A stretch of 64,000 bases of DNA. Source: Panopea generosa (lineage: Eukaryota > Mollusca > Bivalvia > Adapedonta > Hiatellidae). Shown one piece after another: positions 45,922 through 56,129 of this stretch (within the stretch, counting starts at the first letter, position 1; each line of letters begins with the position of its first letter). The position numbers and the translations under genes are program-made. The stretch spans positions 34,028,632 to 34,092,631 of the forward strand of contig CM055894.1 of assembly GCA_029582155.1 (NCBI GenBank), read 5' to 3'. Under the pieces are notes generated by a model. It made no database searches. It was not told where the DNA came from and worked only from the letters and a program-made list of their open reading frames with translations.

Positions 45922-48900
45922 CTGAAATAACAACAAAAATAAAATATTTCACGATTTTTTTAATACTGACCTATGCATAAATTTTACTTATATATCCTGT
46001 TAAAATTTACAATTATTTTATTTCGATATATTTCTGCTTTTACATTAGATTAACATGTTAACTACAAGCAATACTAAATAACAAAACACATCATGATATA
46101 TTTCGAATCAAGCTTATTTTGCATATTATTATGTATATATTATAATATAGTTTAGATTAAGAATAAAAGAGTCATACTACACTAAAAAAGATATCTCGCA
46201 GATTTGAAAAATGAAATTATCAAATGGACATACATTTAGGACAAGGACAACATGATACCTTTTTAATTAAATAAAACACTGGCATAGTTGTAAAATTTAG
46301 CACAAATGGTTGCTATTTGGATGGATATTGTCTGGTACAAAATACCATTGTTTACCTTAAAAACATGTTTTTAAACTTGCTTTTATCTCCAACATTTGAA
46401 TTAGACCTGACCCGTTGAGTCACATAAATGATTTAGCATATAATGATCTCAATTATAGCCAACTCATTCAAAATATTCCAGGCATCATCGAAAATCTATA
46501 CTTAAATTCATACTACCGAACGCAGTGGTAATATCTATGGAGTATGTGATCCGGGTTCAAATCCCGTGACATACATTATGGTTTATTTTTGGTTGATTTT
46601 CCGAGCCACACTATTTTCCCCACAGAGATCCACAAATATTTTTAATTGTTATAATGTTAGTACTGAATGCTTTGAGCATTGTTAGAATCACTTTTTATTT
46701 AATGTGTCATTTATACAGACAAACTAGTCAATAGCAGTATTATTCTCGCTAAACTATATATGAATATATGTAAAATTGCGTACAACCACTTTCAACTCTG
46801 TCTCCTATCATAATATTATCAATTCATTAAAAAAGCGTTTGCATCTAATGGAAGATATTTAAAATGGAATATAAAACGCATCGACGAAATCCTTTTTTAA
46901 ATGAACACAAACAAACTGCACAATTTCATTGCATGTACTGAATGAAACAACACGTTCGCTGTCGTCTCTTTGATGACTCTGACGTCACCGTGCGTCGGCT
47001 AACATCAAAGATATATTGTACGGGCGAAACGTACATGATTTCAAGTCCTTGAAAGTGACGTGTTTATGTCGTTTCTTTTGGAAAATTGAAGCATGTTTTT
47101 GGATTGCAAAGTTAGTAATATGGAGGAAATATATTAAATTAATGGATAAGATATATCAACGGTATGTACTCTGTGAACAACTATTTTTCCAAACGTTATG
47201 GTTAACGCAAATAATTCCAGTCTGACATCAAAATAAAATCGGTCCCGGTCACTTTCCTAATTAATGTCATTAATTTCATAATTAAAGTCACTGTTAAAAA
47301 GCTCAAACAAACAAGTAATACTGTGCATTTTTATAAAATATTTTAAAGACGCAAGCCATTTTTGGTCCGAAGTCTCAGCTTTGACCACTTTGAAAAAATA
47401 AACGTCACGAGCAAACAATTTAACACATTACGGCAAGCTAAACCGTCTTAATGAACCCATATGGGTCGCAAATTACACATCGAAGGCCTGTTACGTAGCG
47501 ATAGACTCTTCCGAAAAACTACAGGGGCGGATCAAGGATTTCAGTTTAGAGGGAGCGCGCATGTGCGTATCCAGGAATTGATGTTAGGGTTCGAGGGTAT
47601 AGGGCGGCAAATTATACTTAAGTGAATGTATATACATTTATAACTTAATTCTTTTGAATAAAGATAAACATAATAACACGTATACCTTGAATTTTTTTTA
47701 TAAACTTTTTTATTTACAAAAAAAAAAATATCGCTAGGCAGGCTCGAACGTTTAACCTCTAGATTGACAGGCGCACGCCTTACCTATTACGCTACTGCAC
47801 CACTTAGATTTGTATTAGACACCAATCATAGCACATCACTATCTTGTTAGGAGCAGGCCGATGGCATATTGTTTTTCTGGCTAAATCTTTTTTTTAATAT
47901 AACGTTGAATGAAAATAGATGAAAGTTTAACATAGATTTCAGTGTTGTATTGACTATTTGTTTGTCTCAGTATGTCTACCAGTTTAGTTGTTTCTGTCTC
48001 GGTGCTTTTGAAAGTTTGGTCTACGCAGTGTAGATATTTTAATTGTATACATGTTTTAGCAGACTGGTCTATTTAAATTCATTTACACATGTCATGACAT
48101 GCAAATAAACATACATTTTATTCTGCGTTTGACTTTCTGCAGATGATGATATACATGTAAAAAAAAGCTATTCAGCTTTTTTTTTAAAATTTTGCTCGCG
48201 TTGATGGTGCCGCCATAACAAACTTTTTCGCGTAAAATTACCAGAATTGATATAGATCTAACGACAAGGAAAAAAACTTAAAAAAAAATGACCAAACACT
48301 GGGCAACAGTAGAATATACTCAAGCATCATGCTAGAAGTAGTTTGTACATATTTTAGGTACATCAAATACGTGCTTAATTTGTTTAAACACAAATCGTTA
48401 AGATGGTTATTTGAGTTCAGGGTGAATGTGTAGAAGAAAAACCTATGCTTGCCAAATTTTAGGGGGTGCGTGCGCCCTCCGCCCTGAATCCACCAATGAA
48501 CTCCCTTACATATCTGTAATGGCTTAGTCAAAATTGACCTCCTTTTGCCCAGCGGGTGACAAAACAATAGAATGTTATTGCCACAAGGCATATTTCACAG
48601 CTTAGTAAAGCATGATAGGGGTAATTTATACGTCCGATAGAAAATATCTGGACCGATTTTTTATTCAATTTTGAAACGAAACCCGGTTTTGAACGGTAGA
48701 AATCGGTCCAAAAACCGAAAACCCGGTGATTTTAGAAGCCCTGGGCCCGGTTTTTCAAAAATACTTCAGTCTGCTATTTTACTTAAACTCAAATAGTGTG
48801 CTCAATTTCAGTATAAAATTGAGCACACTATCGAGTTTAAGTAAAATAAGAGACTTAAAAGTATGTTTGTGAAACCGGGGCCTGGTACTGATGTATTAAA

Positions 48901-51900
48901 TACTTTTACATATTTCCATTGTTGATAGATACTTTTGTAATTATGTATGCCTAGTGTGTAGATATTTAAAGCTATGTATTATCAAAGTAAGAAGGGCGGA
49001 GTTCACTTTATGGAAAACCGGTATGGTTGGCCGTTCAGCATATTTAAAACAGAAGGTTGGCTAAACTACTGGTCTGCTTGCTCTTATCTCTACATGGGGT
49101 TTGGATTGATAGCTGTGGGAACTATTGATGTATGAGAGATAAGATGACTAGTCCCTTGGGGCCGGTCACTATTTATAATACTGGTAATCAACATTATAAT
49201 GCATACTAATAATTCTGTTCTCATTGGTCAAATTGAGTTAGAAGTAGCTACATGACGGAGTGTATTTTGTAAATGGATACACAATGATTTCTAAATTAAC
49301 AAAATGTTTCTTACATTAATAATGAAAATTTGCGTTTTTTAATATATACTCGGCACAATGCACACAATCCTATAATAAAAACTGGCAATATCTTTATTTC
49401 AATTTAAAAAGGTTTTCAAAGAATATTTTTTTTTATTTATAAACTTTAAATCAACATTACATACACTCATGTATTCATCAACAGTTTTGCTCATTTTCAA
49501 TCAAATAAATTAGGTATGAATTTTAAATTTAAAAAGACATCGTCACTATTGAAGCGAATACAGAAAAATCAGTGGGAAAGGCCATTTTTCGTTGCTGCTG
49601 ACGTTTATACTGTTACTCCGGTCTTTAATGAGGTGTTTAATTAAGATCTAATGGGGGTTGTAAATGAACAAAATAGCCGTATAGATTAAGTACCATTGCC
49701 CAGCATGTGGTGATTACTGGTATCATGCTCGGTGATCAGATAAGAACTGCCATTTGAGTTGTGTATAAATCGGTTTTTGCTTCAAGTAAACTAAACATCA
49801 TTCAATTTCTCGGATGGAAACTGTAGTTCGTAATCATTATTTTTGCAAATTATCTATAATAATTTCATCAAAATACATCATAACCAAACAAATAGTTTTG
49901 AAAAGCATAGCTGCTATATCTCATGTTGTTTTTCAGAGGAATGTGCAATTACTCAAGAAAAATAATATATCCCTGGTATATAGGGTTGCTAAAGTATGCC
50001 CTCAAAACATAAGAATTTCTAGAATACTAGTTACATAATCTTGGTTAATTAGATTGAATAGACTTAGTGAATATTTTGCGTCATCTTTATGCCATCGATG
50101 GCTAACAGACGATCAGTTAACCTAACCACTGTTTCCTGGGATAAACCAGTACTCGAGCACACCTCGTCTCCGCAATTAACTGATAACTTTCCCACTTGAA
50201 ACAATGGTGAGAGACGATTGATAATGAGACACAATGTCGTATATCAATCATCACGGAGACTGTTGCCGGGCAGGGGATTCGAACTCACGACCCCTGGATT
50301 GATAGTCAGACGCGTAACAGACTGAGCTTATCAGGCCCGGCTGGTTAATTAGATATGTATAACCAAAATGTTTATTCTCAGTCGAATTGTTGGTAATATA
50401 TATTATTATGAAAATGAAAGTATTGACCTTCTCAGTCTTTATATATTACAACATAATTTATATATGTCTCGTAATTTTATTGCTACAGTTTAAAATTATT
50501 ATTGGCTGACATCATTATAAATTATGTTCCGGAATAACTACTACTACTAATAATAATAATTATATATCTGTCTCACCGACTCAAAATCAAAAATATCTAA
50601 ATATCTTGATCTATTAAGTAATCGAATCAGTGGATGTTAAACAATGCATTCAGAACTCCATATAAATGAATCTGCCGACAATATGTTTGATAGAGTTCTA
50701 CTGGTGTTAGTCCCATTTTTATATATATATGTAATATGTGTGTCTAACTTTGAATGAGATTTAGTCATGCTCTGAACACAACTTAGTCATACTTTTTTTG
50801 TTAATTCTGTATGATGACAACGGGTAACAACATTTCTCTTGTTAAAATTGCTATGATTATTATATCAAATTGCAATAGGTTTTTTGTTTTATGTTAATGT
50901 TCCAAACAGAGAGTGATACCTTTTTGTCTTTTTCTGATGTCCATTCTCGGTCAAACACATGTACTCCATCAATATACATTTTCCTTGTTCTTTTGTATGT
51001 TTTTTCAGACACCTTCATGACACCTCCATGCTTTACTGTCATAATACAAATTTAATAGTATTTATTATTCACCAAGTAGTAACTTTTTGTCTATTATGTA
51101 TCCATTTTTACGTATAATTAATTTTAACATATTATAAATTTGTTTTATACATTGTAGTTCTGGTCCCATTGAATACAAGAGCTGTAAGTGAACAGCGTTA
51201 ACTCGACTTTTCTAGTGTTGCCACAAAACAAAATTTAATACCAGAAGTATGTAACATATAAAAATATCAGCACTATAGTACTAACATGTATGTGAAATGG
51301 AGGTGAGGAAAATAACAGACGCAAAATTGAAACAGCGGAGTAAATCTAATTTAATAGAAAAACAAAAAAAGAAATATGATAGGGAAGAAAATAGGGTATA
51401 AGGCTCAGACAAAATTTAAACATATAGAAAAGTATCTTAACATAATAATACAGAGGGAGGCTCTTTGGTAGCTTCCAAAATTACAATCAGGCAGAGTATT
51501 TCATATTTAATGCTAAACAAAATAAAAAATGGGTAGGAAAGGTATGGTTGGGGTCAGAGTGCTCTTGGTAGGCAACACAATTGAAATTGGGCAGAGCATT
51601 TCTTTTATAAAAAGCAAAGGAAAATCAATAAAAATTGGTAGGGGAGGATATTTCATGTGATATTTAACAAAATTTAACATAGAGCTGTCGGAGGGACAGC
51701 GTGCTCGACTATTCGAATATTTGTCACAAAAGTACAAATTTGATTGAGACCAATGACAACTCCAAGCTTACACGATTTATCTTACTTACTAAATTGAGTA
51801 GAGCTTATAACTGCAATACTGTGAATGAAATTTCAGTCCATCCAATACATGGAAAGACTGTTGAGTTTCAATTAAATACATTGCATGTTTGTTGTGATAT

Positions 51901-54900
51901 GGACTCGATGGTACTTGCACCCAAAACTTTAACAATAATTTTTAAGTCAAATAAAGGCAATACTTTTGCAATTATAACCACCCAAGAGTTATCTTAACTT
52001 AGTTATTGGAATAGGTTTGATGACTGGGAAGTCTTGTATAAAAGTTCAAGTCAACACATGCAATGGTTATTGAAATAGGCACTTGCATGCATAACTTTAA
52101 CCAATGTGTGACGCCGATGCCCGAGTGAGTAGAATAGCTCTCTTTATTCTCCGAATAGTCAAAAAAGGCTATTTGAATTATATTGTGACAAAGTACAAAC
52201 TCAGATACTGATGGCTAATCCAGATAAAAAGAGTTATTTATGGAATTACATAGCTTAAACCTTGTATGAAGTTTCAGTCAAATACATGCAGTGGCTTCTG
52301 AGAGATATATTTTAACCAAATATTCTAGACACAAAAAAGGGCCATAATTAAGAAAATAATAGCCATAATTACCCCGGTTCATTAATGTAGTTTGATTTAG
52401 ACTGCAAAACCTTTTTTAAAGTTACATCAAATACATGGAGTGTTTTATGAGATATGAAATTAATTGTATTTGTGCGCAACACTTTAACCAGAATTTCTAT
52501 ATTATAAGTCATACAAGGGCGGTAATTTGCATTATATAATGCAAATGCTTGATTACTGTGAAGTCTTGTGTGAAGATTAAGCCAATACATGCGATGGTAA
52601 CTGATATAGTTGATTGCACTGTCTCAGAATATAAGCACGCACAATCATGTCAAGTTTCATCCATATAACTTCACACTTATGTTTAATTATGAGACAATTA
52701 ATGTGACATTTTTGCACTCAAATACGACATTGTCCTTGAATTTTGTAGCCTGATATGTTACATACTAGGGTCCTCCATGGCTGAGTGGTCTAAGGCTCCG
52801 TCTAAAGATCACTTCCCTCTCACCGCTAGGGTCGTAGATTCAAGTCCTGCTCACACTAAAACTTTATTTGAGAAATATTGCCAGTTACTTGCGGAAGGAC
52901 GGTGGTTCTACTCAGTCTGAGGTCTTCTTCCACCAGTAAAACGAGATATGCCATATATAACATGAAATGTGTTAAAAAAATGGTGTTAAAACCCATTCAA
53001 AAATATACTGCCTCAGAGCATAAGTATGCACAGTTATGCCAAGTTATATGCAAAGAACTTCAAGCCCTACACATAAATGGACAATTTTAAAAACTTTTTA
53101 AAACGAAGATTGGAAGCTGACATCAGAGCCAATGCCGGGTGCGTACAGAAATTCAACTTTTTCTAGAATGTTCAAGCCGAAAGTAAGAAAAAATCACACC
53201 AATGATAACTATAAATGTAATTACTGCATATATCTCCAGTAGCATATACAATGAATGGATATGATTTTTAATCTCAAAATTATATCATCAAGACTGCCTC
53301 AATATAAATTGTGTGTACTGGTACTTCTGCCCATATGTACAAATACATATTCCAATATATTGCGATATCAAATGATTACTTACCTGCAAACAAGCTTTCC
53401 TTTGATGATTTGATTTCTACCATTAAATGTGTCTCTGAAAAGTAGCTTCAACATTTTCAAACATCTTTGGGCAAGTAAATGTTATTTCTGGCGCCATCTC
53501 AAAACACTATCTACAGTTAACGCTTCAGGAATACATCGTAACAACACTTTTCTTGAAGACACTTTCCAATTTTTTCAACATCAAGTGCAACATCTTTTCA
53601 GGAAACTGAAATTAAAATGTGTGATCAAATACCTACAGTGTTTCATTGACGTTTTCAAATTTGAAGTGTACATTGACTCCTGTTAAAGATATCTTAATAA
53701 TATACAATAAAGTTATATCAAGATTGCATTAAAATATTTAAAATAATTTATCATATCATGAGTTCATGTATTTAATAGGTAAACAAATATACATGTTTAT
53801 ATAGTTTCTTTAAAAAAGCGTTACGATAGTAAAATTCGTTGTTTGAAAAATCATTGTGGAAAGTTTTGAATCAACTTAACCATTGTGAGCATTTAGTCTG
53901 CATAATAAATAGAGTTTAAATTTAAAGAACATATGTTTAAGAAATAATTTTCGCAGTTTCGTTTATTTTGGACATTTAGATTTTCAAGAGTAAATAAATA
54001 AAATGTTAATTGAATATGTAGAAATTGATAACTGGATACATACCATTTAAACGTTTGTTTCCTGGTGAGCTCTCTTTGTGTATATATTACTGGCTCTGAG
54101 TTATTTGTATCATCACTACTCATTGAAAATGAACTTGTCTCCAAAAAACATGTATATTTTATTATCAAAATAGCATCACTAATTATTTCATTATCAAAAG
54201 TGGTAACACATGTAAATGGCAACTATTCCATTCAATAGATTTTATACCACTTAACAGTATATTTCATATTGCAGTTTACAAACATGAACTACACAACCCG
54301 TTCATTAAGCAGTAATGTTGTCTGAAGAGGGTTAGTACTCTCTGCTCCAGAGAGATACACTACACTGCACACGTATCATTGCTGATAAATTGTTGCTAAT
54401 ACACAAATTGCTGGTTCTTATTGCTTTATGTTCGTATATTTGTGGAATCGTTTCCATCAACATAATTATAAAATGATATTGATACAAATTGTTCAAATAT
54501 ATTAACTTATATTAATTTAGAAATTGAAAATACATTGTTAAGGTTCATAGTAGAAAAGATATTAAAGATAAAGCACTAGGCGAAATTTGAAATCGATATA
54601 ATGAATAAATTATTAAGTGCAATTTTTTTCAATTTGTGTTTTGTCATGTTAAACGTAATTTATTTAGCCGAAGACCAAAACTACACAAAACATAATTCAA
54701 TATTAGTTACATCAGACTGCATGTATTGTCCTTAATAAATTTACAGTGTTGAAGTACTTACATGTACTTAAATCATATCTATATAAAATGCATTTAAATT
54801 GTACTAACGAGTCTTCTTTAAATCTGGGACACATAAGACCAATGGTTTCAAGCAATATCAAATACCTAGGGCCTATTTCAATGGTGATCCCAGATGAGGA

Positions 54901-55377
54901 TTTAAGAAAATACTTTGTACCACTAAGTTGAGGATCGCACTATCCAATTGCTTGTTCGTTAACTTTAAGTACCACGAGATGGTAAAATTTCGTCATTTGT
55001 AATACCTTTTTATAAACGTATACACACAGAACTTTCAAGTGTCTAAGACTTTGAATATTTTCAATTGAATACAACATTTGATGTACGTGAAACACTCTGC
55101 TATTAGAAAAAGTAACAATCATATGAAAAGTGCAAATTTAAACAATCTAGAAGTTTAAAAGACTCCGAGCAATATAATAAAAAAATGTTGGTTTTTCTTT
55201 CATAACGAATTCGTTGGACATTATTTGCATTTGACAGATTGTTTTTATTATTTTCAAAAGTGTTCTTTATGCATTCCTAAAGAACAATAATATATATACA
55301 TATATTCGGTTTTATTTTTTGAAAGTTTTGAATATTAACTTACCAATGTCACACTCTGGTATTTTTAAACCAAAGTT
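45811..55377 (-). CDS. Unnamed gene, last four exons (partial model)
   Basis: Minus-strand exons in transcript order: 55344-55377, 53384-53434, 50920-51035, 45811-45921. Each has canonical AG and GT sites and the phases agree (0-1, 1-1, 1-0, 0-stop). The joined product reads NFGLKIPECDI, ETHLMVEIKSSKESLFA, VKHGGVMKVSEKTYKRTRKM, YIDGVHVFDREWTSEKDKK, VYSGKRCGSKESII, SPSTSVEANCFNSKNKKRNK and YV before TGA. It is rich in Lys with no signal peptide or membrane helix in this part. I do not recognise the family; soluble and basic at the C-terminus is all that can be said. Upstream exons were not placed; 54044-54123 is a candidate whose phase does not fit directly. The stop lies at 45811-45813. Confidence 0.62.
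45930..47510. other. Non-coding stretch, intron of the unnamed gene
   Basis: A tRNA-like B box (GGGTTCAAATCCCG) at 46552-46565 may be a SINE remnant. A perfect CRE-type octamer TGACGTCA lies at 46980-46987 in a slightly GC-richer stretch; promoter function is unproven. Confidence 0.4.
47522..48512. mobile_element. Possible TIR element of about 1 kb
   Basis: The left end GGGGCGGATCAAGGATT, then GAGGGAGCGCGCATGTGCG, is roughly mirrored at the right end (GGGGGTGCGTGCGCCCTCCGC, then CCTGAATCCACC). A tRNA-like piece lies within it. Boundaries and class uncertain. Confidence 0.4.
47735..47805 (-). mobile_element. tRNA-like SINE head
   Basis: The minus strand has GTGGTGCAGTAGCGTAATAG, GGTAAGGCGTGCGCCTGTCA, then a B box CGTTCGAGCC: an A box and a B box at tRNA spacing. 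No complete tRNA fold; it is probably a tRNA-derived repeat. Confidence 0.5.
48743..48882. mobile_element. Hairpin MITE, about 140 bp
   Basis: The ends GGGCCCGGTTTTTCAAAAATAC and GTTTGTGAAACCGGGGCC are inverted. The whole element folds back: TTTTACTTAAACTCAAATAG, then TGTGCTCAATTT, pairs with AAATTGAGCACA, then CTATCGAGTTTAAGTAAAAT. The centre is near 48811. A half-copy with GGGCCTATTTCAATGGTGATCC lies at about 54868-54945. Confidence 0.85.
48900..50040. other. Non-coding stretch, intron of the unnamed gene
   Basis: Nothing recognised. Confidence 0.35.
50055..50342 (-). mobile_element. tRNA-derived SINE (third family), intact with target-site duplication
   Basis: Flanked by a perfect 12-bp duplication GGTTAATTAGAT at 50043-50054 and 50343-50354. 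The head on the minus strand (50341 to 50265) is a 77-nt tRNA-like sequence whose acceptor arms GCCGGGC and GCCCGGC pair perfectly, with A box AAGCTCAGTCTGTTACGCG and B box GAGTTCGAATCCCC; the anticodon loop reads CTATCAA, with a worn stem. The body follows to 50055. An eroded relative is at 15500-15640. Confidence 0.9.
50355..50910. other. AT-rich intron sequence
   Basis: Nothing recognised. Confidence 0.35.
50920..51035 (-). CDS. Unnamed gene, conserved-looking exon
   Basis: Acceptor TTATGACAG, donor AAAAAG/GTATCAC, phase 1 in and phase 0 out, 116 nt. Product KHGGVMKVSEKTYKRTRKMY, then IDGVHVFDREWTSEKDKK. Of the four exons this looks the most constrained (dense charged residues, no low complexity). 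Confidence 0.68.
51170..51665 (+). repeat. Family D-like repeat with tandem interior
   Basis: Opens near 51177 with ACAAGAGCTGTAAGTGAACAGC, a D-type head. At about 51455-51650 a unit of roughly 105 bp recurs (GGCTCTTTGGTAGCTTCC / GTGCTCTTGGTAGGCAAC; GGCAGAGYATTTC). Confidence 0.5.
51681..52160 (+). mobile_element. Interspersed repeat family D, copy 2
   Basis: The head hairpin AGCTGTC-GGAG-GGACAGCG is followed by TGCTCGACTATTCGAATA. The far end has GAATAGCTCTCTTTATTCTCC and GAATAGTC, whose reverse complement again begins GACTATTC, so head and tail share an inverted GACTATTC. The interior is AT-rich; the 98-codon plus frame at 51701-51997 is not supported as a gene. Confidence 0.6.
52165..52640 (+). 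repeat. Diverged tandem phrases continuing family D
   Basis: Phrases such as TTTAACC, AATACATGCARTGG and CATAATTA recur at 52080-52100, 52285-52310, 52430-52450 and 52575-52600, like the interior units of family D. Confidence 0.45.
52768..52990 (+). mobile_element. tRNA-Leu/Ser-type SINE (fourth family)
   Basis: The head at about 52772-52858 has A box TGGCTGAGTGGTCTAAGGC and B box AGATTCAAGTCC with the longer spacing of a tRNA that has a long variable arm. It is followed by GAAGGACGGTGGTTCTACTC and CTTCTTCCACCAGTAAAAC, a core typical of mollusc SINEs as far as I recall, and an A-rich end. Confidence 0.72.
53384..53434 (-). CDS. Unnamed gene, short exon
   Basis: Acceptor GCTACTTTTCAG, strong donor TTTGCAG/GTAAGT, 51 nt, phase 1 at both ends. 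Product THLMVEIKSSKESLFA, with the flanking split codons giving E and V. Confidence 0.62.
53438..53690 (-). pseudogene. Possible decayed coding segment
   Basis: One minus-strand frame reads like protein across several interruptions: VNVHFKFENVNETL, then KMLHLMLKKLESVFKKSVVT, then MAPEITFTCPKMFENVEATF and QRHI. It lies immediately upstream of the 51-nt exon, and the same stretch supplies that exon's acceptor. Either a retired exon or a remnant of an unidentified element. The family is not recognised. Confidence 0.35.
54044..54123 (-). CDS. Candidate exon, link to the unnamed gene unproven
   Basis: From ATG at 54123 the minus strand reads MSSDDTNNSEPVIYTQRELT, then RKQTFKW, to a donor AAATG/GTATGT at 54043. 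It could be a first coding exon or an internal one (an upstream acceptor would be the weak TTTTTTGGAG). It ends in phase 2, whereas the next exon needs phase 1, so an extra exon or a different gene is required. Confidence 0.35.
55344..55377 (-). CDS. Unnamed gene, 34-nt exon
   Basis: Acceptor ATCAACTATAAG, donor GACATTG/GTAAGT. Reads NFGLKIPECDI, phase 0 in and phase 1 out, matching the next exon. Short, so the call rests on splice sites and phase. Confidence 0.5.
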
Positions 55378-55954
55378 CTTATAGTTGATATAAATTGTAA
55401 ATACGATATCATAATTCTAAACCAATGTATAATGAATGACAATTTAGATTGTGGCGGATTATAATTTTCATATTATTATATCAAGTCCGCCTCATCAATT
55501 AAGTAAGTCACTTCACAAGCCCATCCACTACATAAATTTTTCTATTGAATTTATAACATATAAACTAATACCAAATTACTTTCTCTTAATATGCCATTGC
55601 GACAAAAAAGCCATATCAGTAACAACAGTCTGCATAATAATTAAGGAGAAACCTTGTACAGTGCAATATCACATAAATATTCATAACAACTATTTAAAAA
55701 AAAATTGGTTTGTCATATTGTGTATTGCGTTACATATTTTGTCTGTTTGTACTACATGTATGTACATCAGCATATACTTACAATAACATTATATATCTCT
55801 ATGTATACTTATTAATAATTCCTAATGTTGCTAGTCAGGTAAATTTCAATTAACGGTACAAAGACACATCTTTTGACCATGGTCTGGTATATTCTTGAGT
55901 AACTAACATAATTCTCTCTAACTACATAATTGCCAGTTAATACAAATAACAGGA

Positions 55955-56128
55955 ATGTTTTCAGTCTATAAATTTCTCCATCTGACGCTAATGGCTATTG
56001 CAATGATTATAATAGCTGTTCTCTGCCATGGCAGTTGTTTCCACAAATCCCTACTGACCCATATATTAGCCGACGCTGATAGTACTTTTGCAGATGTTTC
56101 AGTTATTTGCACAATACCAAACACATAG
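55955..56128 (+). CDS. Possible small secreted peptide precursor
   Basis: A 57-codon frame with a textbook signal peptide: MFSVYKFLHLTLMAIAMIII, then AVLCHGSC, with likely cleavage near Gly-Ser. The remaining peptide of about 30 residues (FHKSLLTHILADADSTFADV, then SVICTIPNT) has one or two Cys. An inner ATG at 55991 gives a 45-residue version with the hydrophobic core intact. No Kozak-type context or polyadenylation signal was established, and a splice continuation is possible. A frame of this length could be chance; the ordered n-region, h-region and c-region make it worth listing. Confidence 0.35.
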   Translation: MFSVYKFLHLTLMAIAMIIIAVLCHGSCFHKSLLTHILADADSTFADVSVICTIPNT

Positions 56129-56129
56129 A

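Noticed and set aside
46552-46565. tRNA gene around the B box GGGTTCAAATCCCG
   Set aside because: No convincing A box, acceptor pairing or anticodon arm at the right distances.
46980-46987. CRE element marking a promoter
   Set aside because: A single octamer without a recognised downstream first exon or other promoter features.
50265-50341. Functional tRNA gene
   Set aside because: The acceptor stem is perfect, but the anticodon stem is worn and the sequence is the head of a SINE with its own target duplication.
54746-54931. 61-codon plus-strand frame
   Set aside because: Its 3' half overlaps a half-copy of the hairpin MITE (GGGCCTATTTCA type), so it is repeat-derived.
55451-55786. 111-codon plus-strand frame
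   Set aside because: Low-complexity hydrophobic and AT-driven sequence, no recognisable motif and no splice context. A minus-strand candidate exon here (about 55607-55656) did not match the phase of the next exon.
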